Below, piece after piece: positions 26,503-35,127 of a DNA stretch of 64,000 bases. The stretch lies in the NCBI GenBank assembly GCA_041662605.1, contig JBAZSD010000005.1, positions 124,001-188,000 on the forward strand, given 5' to 3'. Below the pieces are notes generated by a model that saw only the letters and a program-made list of their open reading frames with translations, had not been told where the DNA came from and searched no databases. The DNA comes from Desulfomonilaceae bacterium. Its GTDB lineage: Bacteria; Desulfobacterota; Desulfomonilia; Desulfomonilales; Desulfomonilaceae. The translations under genes and the position numbers were made by a program. The first letter of the stretch is position 1. Each line of letters begins with the position of its first letter.

Positions 26503-28797
26503 CTATGCTTTGTTTACTTTGACTCTAATAGGATATGGGCCGGTAAAAACAGCGGGATTGGCTCCGATTCCTCTAGTCTTGTCGACAGGAGTTTGCAAAG
26601 CGTCTATCGAATTCTGAACAGACCCTGATCCCTTGTAACCAAAGCCATTTGCAAGAGCGACGACACCCGGGCGTATGCCCGGCGCCACAAAAGCCCTTAC
26701 TCTAGCGGAAGCCTTTGAAACCGATGTTTGTACGATCAGTTCAGCGCCTTGTTTTATTTTGAGTTTGGCGGCGTCTTGCGGATTTATGACGAGCCTGTTC
26801 TCGGGAAGGATTTCAAGAAGCCAGGAGTTGATACCCGATCTGGGAGATCTGTGAAAAGGTAAAGTATACTCAACCAGAATCAAATCCTCTCCCGAAGAAG
26901 CCTGATTAATCTCGGGGTTTGCCGTCCAGGACTTTTTCACTGTAGGTTGCCCCGGAGTGGAGGATGGACTGAAGGGAATTTTAGTCTTGGCGCTCGGGAA
27001 AATACCCCCACGGTCGATTATGTCATTGACAGCGCCTGACGTTGTTTGGCCGGAAATCTCGTATTTGCGGCCAATATGATTCGCTGCGGCTAAAAAGGCC
27101 TTTTGATAAAATTGCCAGGAATTTGGCAGCCTGCCATCTTTGTCCCGCGCGGAATAGGGCAAATTCAATGAGGATCCTAGCCTTATCAAGATATCTTCCA
27201 TTATCAGGTTATCGCTGAAAATAGGAAAATAACGACCGGATTCAGGCTCTAAACCTCCTACAACCGGCGAACGCGCGCCGAATCCAGGTCTGTTAATTGA
27301 TGGAGGTAGCGAGCAAATGTCCCATCGTTCAAGATAAGTTGTATCTGGAAGAATATAATCCGCATAGGCTGAGGTTTGGGTAATTGTCTTGTCAATAGAA
27401 ACGAATAGAGGATTAACTTTTCTGTCCGACAGAAGCTTTGCGGTTTTATCCTGCTCGAAATAAACAGGATCAGCCTGCCACATGATAAGGCTACGATTTT
27501 CAGCAGGTAGTTGCGATATTTCAAACTTTGGCGTTTCTGACCCCAACAGGGATAATCTCAGGTCATCTAGTAGATCATTATCAGGACTTAGTAAACCTCC
27601 TGATCCAGGTGTCGAACCGACCAGAGAATTAAGCGCAAGTATCAATCTGCAGGTCTGAGCGCCGTTTGGCTGTTGTAGAATGCTTTCTCCACAAAGAGCT
27701 GCCGATTTTGGACCAGCCTTGGACATCAGGTCTGCAATGATGAAAATATCGCTCTGCTTGACTCCGCAACCAGCAGCCAGTTCCTCAAACGAATACTTGC
27801 CGGTTAATGAATGGAGTTCCTCATCTGGCTGTTTCAAAGATTCCGAATGTTTTTCAAATAACGCTTTGGCCACAGCTATAGCCAATTTGTCATCAGTTCC
27901 CGGGAATATTGGGACCCAATGATCAGCTTTGGACGCGGAAGTTGAAAGCCTCGGATCGACAACCACCCATGCCATGCACGGGGACTCCAGCCGGGAATTA
28001 GCTATTTGGCGTGCCATGGAAACTATTGGTCGTCCGGAATCCAATGGCGCCAGGCCAAAGGAAAGCAAGAAACCAGCATTTGTGTAGTCAGCGTCCAGTG
28101 AGCCGGATTTGCTTGCAAACACCGACTGCACGACTCGACGGGCTTCGTCCTGAACTATTACATCTTTTGTGCGAGCCATCGTTGCTCTAGGGAACTGAGA
28201 AAGGAAATTCTCGAGAAAAACTAACGAACCCCAGTCCACTCTACCAGTCAGCAATGTAGGCCCATCTCCGGAGTCCTTGATCCTTTTGAGTCCATCAACA
28301 GATCCTTCTCCAAAAATGTTTCCACCTTCAGCGATTTCACTGATCGCTTGATCCCAGTTAATCGCCGTCCATTTGCCGGATCCTCTTGCTCCCACGCGTT
28401 TGAGAGGTTTTTGGATCCTGAAAGGATCATACAACGTCTGAACCCCACTGGAACCAACAGCGCAAACAGAGCCGCCCAATTTCAACGCCTCATTCAGAGG
28501 CGTCGCGAATGTCGCCGGCATGGCTGTTGACACTGGGTGGTAAGGGTTTCCTCCTATCTTGACTAAAGAGCCTTGCGCTATTCGGAGGCTGATCCCGCAC
28601 GAGCCGGAACAGAGATCGCATACGGAGTATTTTGTCTCCACCCCCAACAAAGTCTCCACAGGATCAACCGCTGGAGCCCCTTTAATGTACTCCGGAACCT
28701 GAGTGTGGTCATCCAGGAGAGAACATCCGACGAACAATGACGCTCCCCCCATGAGGGACGCAATTCGTATAAAATCTCTACGTGTTATTTTGGACAT
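26503..28797 (-). CDS. Molybdopterin oxidoreductase-like subunit (Qrc/Psr type)
   Basis: A 764-aa protein with a twin-arginine signal (TRRDFIRIASLMGG), so exported folded. The N-terminal [4Fe-4S] motif reads CDLCSGSCG with a fourth Cys at GSVCAVG, followed by the molybdopterin-family core and the C-terminal cofactor-binding domain (NRLVINPQDAAKLKIKQG). The segment where DMSO-reductase family members place the Mo ligand (here LSQFPRATMARTKD) has no Cys, Ser or Asp at a convincing place. QrcB of sulfate reducers is likewise reported to lack Mo, so this is probably a structural or electron-transfer relative, not a catalyst. It is the last gene of the long operon, after NrfD and FeS subunits. Confidence 0.83.
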   Translation of the reverse strand: MSKITRRDFIRIASLMGGASLFVGCSLLDDHTQVPEYIKGAPAVDPVETLLGVETKYSVCDLCSGSCGISLRIAQGSLVKIGGNPYHPVSTAMPATFATPLNEALKLGGSVCAVGSSGVQTLYDPFRIQKPLKRVGARGSGKWTAINWDQAISEIAEGGNIFGEGSVDGLKRIKDSGDGPTLLTGRVDWGSLVFLENFLSQFPRATMARTKDVIVQDEARRVVQSVFASKSGSLDADYTNAGFLLSFGLAPLDSGRPIVSMARQIANSRLESPCMAWVVVDPRLSTSASKADHWVPIFPGTDDKLAIAVAKALFEKHSESLKQPDEELHSLTGKYSFEELAAGCGVKQSDIFIIADLMSKAGPKSAALCGESILQQPNGAQTCRLILALNSLVGSTPGSGGLLSPDNDLLDDLRLSLLGSETPKFEISQLPAENRSLIMWQADPVYFEQDKTAKLLSDRKVNPLFVSIDKTITQTSAYADYILPDTTYLERWDICSLPPSINRPGFGARSPVVGGLEPESGRYFPIFSDNLIMEDILIRLGSSLNLPYSARDKDGRLPNSWQFYQKAFLAAANHIGRKYEISGQTTSGAVNDIIDRGGIFPSAKTKIPFSPSSTPGQPTVKKSWTANPEINQASSGEDLILVEYTLPFHRSPRSGINSWLLEILPENRLVINPQDAAKLKIKQGAELIVQTSVSKASARVRAFVAPGIRPGVVALANGFGYKGSGSVQNSIDALQTPVDKTRGIGANPAVFTGPYPIRVKVNKA

Positions 28798-28819
28798 AAT
28801 CGCTTTTTAAGAACAGCCT

Positions 28820-29710
28820 CTAACTCAAGGGAATGTCAAAGCCAATGAAAACTACCGAGTATCTCATCAGAAAAACGCCACAAATTATTAATACTGAAGC
28901 GAATGACAACCAGATTTTATTGTTGCCGGTTCCAGGGTAAACGAGTATTGCCAGCGGAACAAGCATACCGGCAAAAATTTCTCCCCAAAGATAAAAATTT
29001 TCATGGAGCGCTAACAATATTGACGCATGTCCATCTGAATTCGAGACGAGAAGCGTTAGCCAAAAACTGCCTGTCCAGAAAAGATCGGTCAGTAGAATGC
29101 CTATCATCATGATCCGCAAGCTCTTGTACAAATCAAGCTCAAGCTTTTCAGATCTCAGTCGATCCATAATCATCGCTACAATGACCAAAAGAGCGATACC
29201 CGATAAGAGAGCGGAGGTAAGGAAGAATCCAGGCATCAACGCAGAATGCCACCAAGCTCTAGCCCTGACCAGAGCGAAAGCGAATCCGGTGTAAGCATGA
29301 ACGAAAATCGCGAGAGGAACTGTTATAGTCCCAATAATTTTCGTTACTCGATCATTCTTGACGTAAATGAAATATATGTAAACGAGGTTTGCAATTGGAT
29401 AAAGGGTCAACAACCAGGAACCATAAGATAGCGCTGATGTAGGATTGAAATATTCCGGGACTAATGTGTGCCAAAATCGTGTGGGCTGTTGCAAATCCAC
29501 GATTAGACAGGCCGGAGCAAGCAGGAGCAAAAGAAAAGAAATAATGGCGGCAGGCAGCGCCATTGGTTTGAAACGCTTTATCCCAAATACTGTCGACAAT
29601 GTCGATAGTATGAATGAACCGGCGCTCAATCCGGTAAAATAGAAATATAACGGAATAAATACCTTCCAGGGTATGTCGTGAGGCACGTTGTAAAGAACAG
29701 AGGCTTCCAT
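28820..29710 (-). CDS. NrfD/PsrC/QrcD-family membrane subunit
   Basis: A 296-aa integral membrane protein with eight or so hydrophobic helices. It starts HDIPWKVFIPLYFYFTGLS, typical of NrfD/PsrC, with an acidic-poor first helix and the conserved aromatic and Pro residues (FWHTLVPEYFNPTSALSYG). Family members bind menaquinone and pass electrons to or from the periplasmic FeS subunit without haem. It lies between the FeS subunit gene (4 bases upstream) and the molybdopterin-like gene (22 bases downstream), the standard CISM order. Confidence 0.9.
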   Translation of the reverse strand: MEASVLYNVPHDIPWKVFIPLYFYFTGLSAGSFILSTLSTVFGIKRFKPMALPAAIISFLLLLLAPACLIVDLQQPTRFWHTLVPEYFNPTSALSYGSWLLTLYPIANLVYIYFIYVKNDRVTKIIGTITVPLAIFVHAYTGFAFALVRARAWWHSALMPGFFLTSALLSGIALLVIVAMIMDRLRSEKLELDLYKSLRIMMIGILLTDLFWTGSFWLTLLVSNSDGHASILLALHENFYLWGEIFAGMLVPLAILVYPGTGNNKIWLSFASVLIICGVFLMRYSVVFIGFDIPLS

Positions 29711-29714
29711 TGGT

Positions 29715-30485
29715 TTATTTTTGATCCCGCGTTTCCCAGTAGGTGGCGTCCGGACTTGGTATACTCTTGCGATAATCGATTATGGCTTCTTTAAAGTCTT
29801 CAGAGAATTGAATCCTGCCCTTTAAGGAGTGGTCGGCCTGTATGTAGAAAACCTTGGGCTTTGTGCCTAACTCGGGTTTTATGACCGAAGTTGGGACAGC
29901 AGCGAGGATATTAAAAATCTCGGACTTTGGATCATCTACGTCCCCGAAAATCAGGGCCTTTGACACACAAGCTTCCACACAGGCTGGTTCAAGACCGTTT
30001 TCTATGCGAGAGGCGCAAAAATCGCATTTGTCAGCAGTCTTTCTTATAGGGTTAAAGAATCTTGCGTCATAAGGGCACGCTGCTATACACATGCCACAGC
30101 CGATACACTTACCGTAATACATTACAACAACGCCGTCTTCCGGTCTCCTCACTGTAGCCTGGACAGGACAGACCTGTACACAAGGCGGAGAGTCGCATTG
30201 ATTGCAAAGTCGGCGTAGAAACATGTTTCCAACTTTAGGAAAGTCTCCTTTTTGAAGTCCTTTGACCCAGGATCGCCAATAACCAAGAGGAACGTTATTT
30301 TCACTCTTACACGCCACTGTACAACTATGGCATCCGATACAACGTCTTTGATCAACTATCATGCCCCAACGTTTGGGTTTCAAATCAACCTTTTGAATAT
30401 TTAAAGAAGTATCGGGGACCAGAGTGGAATTTTTTTGTTCAGTTTCTCTCATATGTTTATTTGACCAATCACTAAATGGTCTCAA
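29715..30485 (-). CDS. Four-cluster ferredoxin subunit (PsrB/QrcC/HybA type)
   Basis: A 256-aa iron-sulfur protein with four [4Fe-4S] motifs in the classic CISM order: CIGCHSCTVAC, then CNQCDSPPCVQVCP, CIGCGMCIAACP and CDFC...ACVEACV. It transfers electrons between the NrfD quinone site and the molybdopterin-like subunit or cytochrome. There is no obvious own signal peptide; it may be exported together with the Tat-signal subunit. The start is unclear: TTG at 30485 or ATG at 30452. It is 4 bases from both neighbours, strongly operonic. Confidence 0.9.
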   Translation of the reverse strand: MRPFSDWSNKHMRETEQKNSTLVPDTSLNIQKVDLKPKRWGMIVDQRRCIGCHSCTVACKSENNVPLGYWRSWVKGLQKGDFPKVGNMFLRRLCNQCDSPPCVQVCPVQATVRRPEDGVVVMYYGKCIGCGMCIAACPYDARFFNPIRKTADKCDFCASRIENGLEPACVEACVSKALIFGDVDDPKSEIFNILAAVPTSVIKPELGTKPKVFYIQADHSLKGRIQFSEDFKEAIIDYRKSIPSPDATYWETRDQK

Positions 30486-30489
30486 TTAG

Positions 30490-31032
30490 TTATTTCGGTT
30501 TGTGACAACCGAGGCATTCAAATCTGCTGAAAGATTCTTTGCCGTCGTGACACAAACCAGTTGCGCATGTTGCGCACGCGCGAGGGACTTCATAATCCAC
30601 TCTTGCCTTTTCATCTTCCTGAATCGTCCCCGGCACAAAGAGAGTTGAGGCGTTTTTCCCTATATGCGTCTTCAGGGGAGGAGAGTCTTTCAGGGCCCTC
30701 AAAACAAAAGTTCCGTATTGTTGAGCTGCGAACAGACCTTCATGACACGTCTTGCAGTCTTTGTACTTGCCGTTTTTGAACCACATATGTGAATAGTGCC
30801 TGAAAACTACCGGACCCGGCGCTCCATACGCAGGGTATGAAATATTCCCTCCGCCGAAAACACTCGACAAGGTAAGTATGCCGAACATTACTCCCGATGC
30901 TATCAACAAAACCAAAACAATCCCGCAAAACACCGCTTGTCGTCTCCAATACGGGGCTGGATCCCTTAATTTGGTCAGATAGCCCAAAAAGGCGTTAAGA
31001 TGACCCGATGTTTTTGGTGAATCAATCGGCAT
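30490..31032 (-). CDS. Membrane-anchored three-haem c-type cytochrome
   Basis: A 180-aa protein with one N-terminal transmembrane helix (about residues 33-55, AVFCGIVLVLLIASGVMFGI) and a periplasmic domain with three haem sites. Two are CXXCH (CKTCH, CLGCH) and one is CATGLCH, a CX4CH site as in class III cytochromes. It occupies the place of QrcA or the cytochrome subunit of alternative complex III, but has fewer haems. It likely exchanges electrons between the Qrc-like complex and soluble periplasmic partners. It sits between the flavoprotein and the FeS gene in the operon. Confidence 0.8.
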   Translation of the reverse strand: MPIDSPKTSGHLNAFLGYLTKLRDPAPYWRRQAVFCGIVLVLLIASGVMFGILTLSSVFGGGNISYPAYGAPGPVVFRHYSHMWFKNGKYKDCKTCHEGLFAAQQYGTFVLRALKDSPPLKTHIGKNASTLFVPGTIQEDEKARVDYEVPRACATCATGLCHDGKESFSRFECLGCHKPK

Positions 31033-31039
31033 GAAAATT

Positions 31040-32719
31040 TTATCTCAGAGAACCTACGTACGTTGTTGTCCACTGACGTTTTTTCACTTCCGGAGTGGTG
31101 TAGTCAGGCAAAACCATAGGCGAAACTCGGTCTGTGATTATTCCGGAGGCTTCTAGCTCCTTGTGATACTTACGAACGTGTTCCACACTGAGAGCCCCGA
31201 TGTCTTTTCTTTCGAGAGCGAACTTCCCGGCGGATTCACCAGCCAACCTTCCGAATACAGTTATGTCCAGAAGTGAATTTCCCATCAGACGGTTAGCCCC
31301 ATGAACTCCACCACCAACTTCCCCCGCTACAAAAAATCCAGGCACTGAAGTAGAACCATCCGAGTTGTATTCGAGTCCGCCATTCTGGTAATGCAGGGTG
31401 GGGTAGATCAGCATCGGCAATTTGGAGATATCGATTCCGTAGCGTTTGAACAGTATAAACTTGGCTGGGAATTCTCTCTCCACGGTTCCTGCGCCTTCAA
31501 GCAGCTCAATCATGGGAGAATCAAGCCAAACCCCAAATTTGTCCTTTTGTCCCGGAACAGGAACCCCTTTCCCGACCTTCTCGCATTCACGAATGATACT
31601 TGAAGATTCAATATCCCGGGGTTCACGTTCGAATACAAACTGGGCGCCATCAACATTAACAAGGTTTGCGCCTGCGCCTCGCACTTTCTCCGTGATCAAC
31701 AAACCTTCAGCCTGTTCAGGGAATACGGCTCCGGTGGGGTGGTATTGTGTCGCATGGAGGAATCTGACTCGTACTCCCATTCTATAGCCGATGGTAAGCC
31801 CATCCCCTGTGGCTCCATAATGATTCGTGGTCATGAATTTTTGCATATGAAGGCGCCCTGAACCACCAGTGGCCATGACGACAGCTTTGGCTTTGACTAG
31901 AAAATACTCCTCTGTTTCAAGATTGTACAGAACAGCCCCTGCGCAAAAACCTTTGTCATCCATCAACAGCTCGATCGCCGGAGAGAACTCTATAACCCCA
32001 ATTGATTTGGCCCTGTTTCGCGCTTCATCCCTCAGGGTTCTCATGATTTCCGCTCCGGTCATGTCGCCTGCGTAGTGCATCCGCTTTCTACATGTTCCGG
32101 CGCCATGAAGCGTGAACATTCTCCCATCAGGCCACTTGTTAAACATGCAGCCCAATCCTTCGAGCCACCCTATCGCTTTGGGAGCCTCACTCACCATTGT
32201 TCTGACAAGCAACGGATCATTCTCAAAATGTCCACCACCCATAACGTCAAGGTAGTGATAGTACGGAGAGTCCTTCCAACTCTTTGTGGCCGCCTGAATG
32301 CCCCCTTCCGCCATCATGGTGTTTGCGTCACCATGTCGCAGTTTGGTTGCGATGATAACCCGGGCTCCAGCTTCTTCAGCTAACAACGCCGCGGCTGTGC
32401 CGGCGCCCCCTCCACCAATTATTAGGACATCAGTTTCGTAATGGACCTCATTCAAATCAATCTTGTCAGGATCAATCCGACTCTTTGCTTCAAACTGATC
32501 AGCTATTTCCTGAGCGACTGAGTAGCCTTTACTCGGTCCGATTTTCAGTTCTCGTAGCGCTCCATATCTATAGTCGGGATGATATTTCTCAAGTCTGATT
32601 TTTCTCTGTTCCAGTGTCAGGGCAGGGAACTCCTCACCGGCCTTTTTTCGCGCTACCCGTTCCGGTCTTGTTTTTTCAACTCTCTTGATCAAATCCAGCA
32701 AGTCGTTTGTATATCCCAT
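31040..32719 (-). CDS. Fumarate reductase/succinate dehydrogenase-like flavoprotein
   Basis: A 559-aa FAD protein of the FrdA/SdhA family. After an unusual 95-residue N-terminal extension comes the dinucleotide motif GGGGAG (102-107), then DANTMMAEGGIQA, YHPTGAVFPE, ITEKVRGAGANLVN and HGANRLMGNSLLD near the end. Many FrdA/SdhA active-site motifs are recognisable. The His that carries covalent FAD in bona fide FrdA (RSHT) is Asn here (DANT, about residue 133), so FAD is probably non-covalent. No signal peptide is present, so it is likely cytoplasmic. I prefer the ATG at 32719, preceded by GGAGG, over GTG 32731. The usual family reaction is fumarate/succinate, but the true substrate is open. 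Confidence 0.82.
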   Translation of the reverse strand: MGYTNDLLDLIKRVEKTRPERVARKKAGEEFPALTLEQRKIRLEKYHPDYRYGALRELKIGPSKGYSVAQEIADQFEAKSRIDPDKIDLNEVHYETDVLIIGGGGAGTAAALLAEEAGARVIIATKLRHGDANTMMAEGGIQAATKSWKDSPYYHYLDVMGGGHFENDPLLVRTMVSEAPKAIGWLEGLGCMFNKWPDGRMFTLHGAGTCRKRMHYAGDMTGAEIMRTLRDEARNRAKSIGVIEFSPAIELLMDDKGFCAGAVLYNLETEEYFLVKAKAVVMATGGSGRLHMQKFMTTNHYGATGDGLTIGYRMGVRVRFLHATQYHPTGAVFPEQAEGLLITEKVRGAGANLVNVDGAQFVFEREPRDIESSSIIRECEKVGKGVPVPGQKDKFGVWLDSPMIELLEGAGTVEREFPAKFILFKRYGIDISKLPMLIYPTLHYQNGGLEYNSDGSTSVPGFFVAGEVGGGVHGANRLMGNSLLDITVFGRLAGESAGKFALERKDIGALSVEHVRKYHKELEASGIITDRVSPMVLPDYTTPEVKKRQWTTTYVGSLR

Positions 32720-32794
32720 TGTCGCCTCCACCCAGAAAGGGCTGAGAATGTCTAAAATATTCCTATTCAGAGTTATCAGTTAGTCCAAAAATCC

Positions 32795-33574
32795 TCATAA
32801 AAAGCTCTTGTCGTCAGGAGTCCATTCTTCCGGAGCGTTATGCGGCTCCATTTGCCGGTCAACATATAATTTTCTCAGCGTTTCGAGATCGAAATTTATC
32901 AATTTGTTCAATGGCTCTGCATAGCGTCCCGAGTTGATCCGGTCTATCATTTCTCGTACGTGCTCCGCCCGTGGTTTGATATGTTTGCCCGCAATTCGTC
33001 TACACATGATGCCTATGTTATACTGTCCCAGCTCGGCTGGACAGCGGGCTGCGCAAATCCCACACATAACACAAGACATTGATATGTCAGCAGCTTTTTC
33101 AATATCTCCTCTCAATGCGGCCGAGATATATTCCATCACTGGAATTTCCATTGGACAGGATTTGGTGCAGGTATTACACCCCATGCACTTTGCCAGCTCC
33201 GGATAATATTTGAGAATGGTTTGGGCGTCAGGTTTGAGGTCATCCAGATTGTAAACGGCACGGTTGGCCGGGAAAAATGGAATCATAGTCAAATACATGC
33301 TTGGCTGGACGACTGTTTGACATGCCAGACCAACGCTAATTTTGGCTGTCCCAGGCAATCGGTAAACCGTGGCGCATGCCCCGCAGATGCCACCCCGACA
33401 ACCGCAACCCCTGATTAATTGATATCCGGCATATTCAAAAGCCTTTTGAATGGTCAAGGTGCTGGGCACATCATATTTTTTCCCCATGATGAAAATGGGG
33501 ATCAAATCTTCACGAACAGAAACATCAATTGAAGCCTCAATCTGTTCCGTCGACTTTTGGGCGACCGCAGACAT
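32795..33574 (-). CDS. Fumarate reductase-like iron-sulfur subunit
   Basis: A 259-aa SdhB/FrdB-like protein. A plant-type [2Fe-2S] domain lies near residues 25-110 (CGCRGGICGAC, then a lone Cys in GLACQT), followed by a helical dicluster domain with CMGCNTCTKSCP and CVMCGICAARCP. It probably takes electrons from or gives them to the flavoprotein encoded next. Its C-terminal end (EEWTPDDKSFL) is acidic. The classic membrane anchors SdhC/D or FrdC/D are missing; the two membrane FeS proteins encoded upstream may replace them. Confidence 0.86.
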   Translation of the reverse strand: MSAVAQKSTEQIEASIDVSVREDLIPIFIMGKKYDVPSTLTIQKAFEYAGYQLIRGCGCRGGICGACATVYRLPGTAKISVGLACQTVVQPSMYLTMIPFFPANRAVYNLDDLKPDAQTILKYYPELAKCMGCNTCTKSCPMEIPVMEYISAALRGDIEKAADISMSCVMCGICAARCPAELGQYNIGIMCRRIAGKHIKPRAEHVREMIDRINSGRYAEPLNKLINFDLETLRKLYVDRQMEPHNAPEEWTPDDKSFL

Positions 33575-33617
33575 CTTGCAAATCCTTTCTCAATAACTGG
33601 GCTAATCTAAAAAAACA

Positions 33618-34097
33618 TCATCTCGCCAAGAAAACCCCGATAACAATTCCTATTATAAGGGCGATTAAACCCATGAAATAATTATCCAGCGCCGTGATTT
33701 TCGGCGCAGGCTGTATTGTTTCGGGAACTACCTCATCCACAATGTAATCTTTGTATGCGGTGTCGACTTGAGGGCACGCAAGAACGCATGAGTAGCATTG
33801 CTCACAATCTTCTCCCACACATGATTCCAGCGCGAATGAAGTCCTCTGGGCAGTTTTATCAAAACGCTTGGGATCCTTCCGTAACACAGGGCAGGAATCA
33901 ATGCAATTACCGCATGCCAAGCATGCTTTGTCTCCTGTCACATCGGAGTCTGGATCGGGAATGAAAAGCCTGTGATACGGCTCCATTCCTTGGGAAAGCA
34001 ACCTGAAACGCGCTACAGGGGGTTCCTTTGTATTAAGGATGGTGTTAGCGACGTCACGATTTATGTTGTCTTTGGAGTTATCTCTTACTGTTGGCAT
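33618..34097 (-). CDS. Iron-sulfur protein with C-terminal membrane anchor
   Basis: A 159-aa protein with two ferredoxin-like Cys sets, CLACGNCIDSCP and CVGEDCEQCYSCVLACP, followed by a single C-terminal helix (about 138-158, YFMGLIALIIGIVIGVFL). The tail-anchor layout places the clusters in the cytoplasm. It may connect the fumarate-reductase-like pair to the membrane. It overlaps the preceding cytochrome gene by 20 bases and is followed by the FrdB-like gene after 43 bases. I know no named family for it. Confidence 0.75.
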   Translation of the reverse strand: MPTVRDNSKDNINRDVANTILNTKEPPVARFRLLSQGMEPYHRLFIPDPDSDVTGDKACLACGNCIDSCPVLRKDPKRFDKTAQRTSFALESCVGEDCEQCYSCVLACPQVDTAYKDYIVDEVVPETIQPAPKITALDNYFMGLIALIIGIVIGVFLAR

Positions 34098-35127
34098 TTC
34101 CGCCGCTCCAATTCATTGTGGAATTGGGAAAGTTTAATTCAGGTTTATTAGTAGGTAGGCCGTACTTTTGGCCCACGCTTCCTGAGTTCTGAGGCGAACC
34201 CATGATATTTGTCGACACGGATAAGGAGGAAGGTGGTTCCTTCAAGACTCTCGGTGAAGTTTTGTCGGAATCACGCTCTTTCAAATAGTGATCGAAATAT
34301 TCCTTTGTCATGATTGGGTGGCATTTAAGACAATTGTCGTAGTTGTTTCCTTCGCGACAATCAGCACGGAATATCTTGGTCTTGTAGTGAATTTCTCCGT
34401 TGTGGCAGCGTCTGCAACTCTTCTCCGAAGGGAAAGCCACCATCCATCTCGGGTTCTTGGATAGGGAATTCCATGCCTCCCCTCTGGCATCGACAAACTG
34501 GGTATCACTCATAGGAAGAAGGCGTCCGCTCTGATAATCATGCGAAGCGTACGCGTGACAAGAATCACATGCAAGATGATTCACCTCGGCGTAATTCACT
34601 TCTTTTTCCGCCCTATTTTTGTCTTTTCCGTTGTAACGTTCATGACACTTGGCGCAGGTGTCGTCACGGGCTACAATGTGTTTCCTGTGATCCATAACAA
34701 GACCAATTTCCTTCAGTCCTTTCGGAAGATCCTTCAGGTAAACAGCTTTTCTGTATATGGCCGCATAGTGGCAATATTGGCAATTTGAACTCGGGGCTCT
34801 AGTACGGAAAAAGATCCCACTCGTTTGATCCGACCTTGGATCAATCTGTGGAACAAAATATGTTATCACATGAAGCAGAGACCGCGCTCTCGATAAAAAG
34901 GTATTCTGAGGGCTTCCTTCTATATGGCAGTCTGCGCAGGCGATCAATTCATGGGAAAAGCCCTTGTTCTTTTCTCCTAGTTGCACGGTCATCCAATGAG
35001 CGTACTCGGCCTGCGGTTGGTGGCAGGCTTTGCACGAAAAACTTCTGATAGAAGCTTCTCCGGAAGCTAGAACAACCGCCACAGTCAACAAACCAAACAG
35101 CAAATATCCGTAGCCGCCACGACTCAC
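34078..35127 (-). CDS. Seven-haem c-type cytochrome, membrane-anchored
   Basis: A 349-aa exported cytochrome with an N-terminal hydrophobic anchor (YGYLLFGLLTVAVVLASG) and seven CXXCH sites in order: CKACH, CADCH, CQYCH, CAKCH, CDSCH, CRRCH, CLKCH. The N-terminal half resembles the NapC/NrfH group. The C-terminal 70 residues lack haems and are Ser/Asn/Pro rich. It likely carries electrons between the membrane FMN/FeS protein, whose gene overlaps it by 4 bases, and periplasmic acceptors. Confidence 0.83.
   Translation of the reverse strand: MSRGGYGYLLFGLLTVAVVLASGEASIRSFSCKACHQPQAEYAHWMTVQLGEKNKGFSHELIACADCHIEGSPQNTFLSRARSLLHVITYFVPQIDPRSDQTSGIFFRTRAPSSNCQYCHYAAIYRKAVYLKDLPKGLKEIGLVMDHRKHIVARDDTCAKCHERYNGKDKNRAEKEVNYAEVNHLACDSCHAYASHDYQSGRLLPMSDTQFVDARGEAWNSLSKNPRWMVAFPSEKSCRRCHNGEIHYKTKIFRADCREGNNYDNCLKCHPIMTKEYFDHYLKERDSDKTSPRVLKEPPSSLSVSTNIMGSPQNSGSVGQKYGLPTNKPELNFPNSTMNWSGGNANSKR

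Noticed and set aside
26503..28797. Catalytic formate dehydrogenase or polysulfide reductase
   Set aside because: The expected Mo/W ligand region has no suitable residue and the neighbours fit a Qrc-type complex.
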